Below are positions 5,859 through 6,250 of a stretch of 6,250 nt of DNA, piece after piece; position 1 is the first letter of the stretch, and each line of letters starts with the position of its first letter. Below the pieces are notes generated by a model. It was not told where the DNA came from, made no database searches, and saw only the letters and a program-made list of their open reading frames with translations. The DNA is from Sedimentisphaerales bacterium (lineage in GTDB: Bacteria; Planctomycetota; Phycisphaerae; Sedimentisphaerales; SM23-30): the NCBI GenBank assembly GCA_030640865.1, contig DAOWIP010000169.1:1-6250 (forward strand), in the 5' to 3' direction. The position numbers were made by a program, and so were the translations under genes.

Positions 5859-6250
5859 TTACTGCCGCAGCCAGTTCTCGGCGAAGTATGCAAGGTCAGA
5901 CATACCAACCGCGCCATCATCCCACCAGACCGCCAGAATGGCAAAATCCTCCAGATTGACCGTCCCGTCTCCATTCAGGTCCGCCAGTTCAGTGTATCCC
6001 AATGAAAAATCATCATTACTATAATCGCCATCATCTGACCAAACATTAAAACCAAAGTCAGCAACATCAGCATGATAGATATTCGCGTCGCCTCCCGTAC
6101 TCTCGGTGACATCGCCGGATTCCATTTCATTCCACTCTCCTAATCCTGCATCACCTATTAAATTTCTGGATAGAGTAACGCTTCGAGTGGTACCCAGGGC
6201 ATAAATTCCGTATCGTTTAGGCTGTATAATTATATTATCGTAAATATGGG
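5859..6250 (-). CDS. secreted-type beta-helix protein with dockerin-like tail, N-terminus outside window
   Basis: The frame is open from the right edge to TAA at 5859-5861, showing 129 residues of a longer protein. The start is outside the window; the ATG at 6125 is internal. Visible residues 2-30 ('IYDNIIIQPKRYGIYALGTT' and on) have the repeating rungs of a right-handed beta-helix, followed by a linker (about 31-88). A dockerin-like tail then begins with one good calcium loop, D90-L-N92-G-D94-G-T96-V-N98-L-E-D101. The second repeat is shortened: 'WWDDGAVGMSDL' runs straight on, so the first half of its calcium loop is missing compared with the neighbouring gene. The end is 'AENWLRQ'. It is likely an exported carbohydrate-active or surface protein and probably shares a transcript with the next gene, 46 bases away. 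No catalytic part is in view, so no enzyme activity can be named. Confidence 0.88.
   Translation of the reverse strand, partial: HIYDNIIIQPKRYGIYALGTTRSVTLSRNLIGDAGLGEWNEMESGDVTESTGGDANIYHADVADFGFNVWSDDGDYSNDDFSLGYTELADLNGDGTVNLEDFAILAVWWDDGAVGMSDLAYFAENWLRQ

Noticed and set aside
5813..5974. 54-codon N-terminal extension of the beta-helix ORF
   Set aside because: It overlaps the upstream dockerin in another frame and would bury the signal peptide; the ATG at 5812 has a well-placed ribosome-binding site.

Overview
The window looks like a piece of a Planctomycetota chromosome, most likely class Phycisphaerae (for example Sedimentisphaerales-like). The main clue is the pair of secreted right-handed beta-helix proteins that end in a short dockerin-like module finishing in 'ENWLR' or 'ENWLRQ', a tail style typical of that group. 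The assignment is from family knowledge and is not proven here. Every supported gene is on the minus strand, so transcription runs from position 6250 towards position 1.

Right part (3871-6250): the 3' end of one secreted beta-helix/dockerin gene enters from the right edge. 46 bases later comes a second secreted gene: signal peptide, beta-helix, F5/8 type C (discoidin) domain, dockerin. This second gene is broken. A single extra base near 4453-4455 shifts the frame, and a separate in-frame TAG at 4399-4401 follows, so it reads as two ORFs (4424-5812 and 3871-4395). Reading through both lesions restores one 646-position protein.

Middle (3688-3870): a 183-base gene-free stretch holding two adjacent perfect palindromes of REP type, a pyrimidine-rich tract and a tandem heptamer (TGAATTC)4. 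It separates the exoprotein genes from a two-gene sugar-nucleotide operon (1429-3687): UDP-glucose 6-dehydrogenase and a UDP-glucuronate 4-epimerase-like protein, joined stop-to-start. Together they would turn UDP-glucose into UDP-glucuronate and then UDP-galacturonate for envelope or exopolysaccharide synthesis.

Left part (1-1428): a membrane-anchored TlpA/ResA-like thioredoxin protein (471-1379), then a 98-base gap with another GTAGGGTG-type hairpin. At the left edge is a minimal nucleotidyltransferase (1-372, cut at its C-terminus) with a perfect GSx10DxD motif, the signature of MntA-type antitoxins paired with HEPN toxins. Its partner, if present, would lie beyond position 1. No tRNA, rRNA, CRISPR array, transposase or phage gene was seen.
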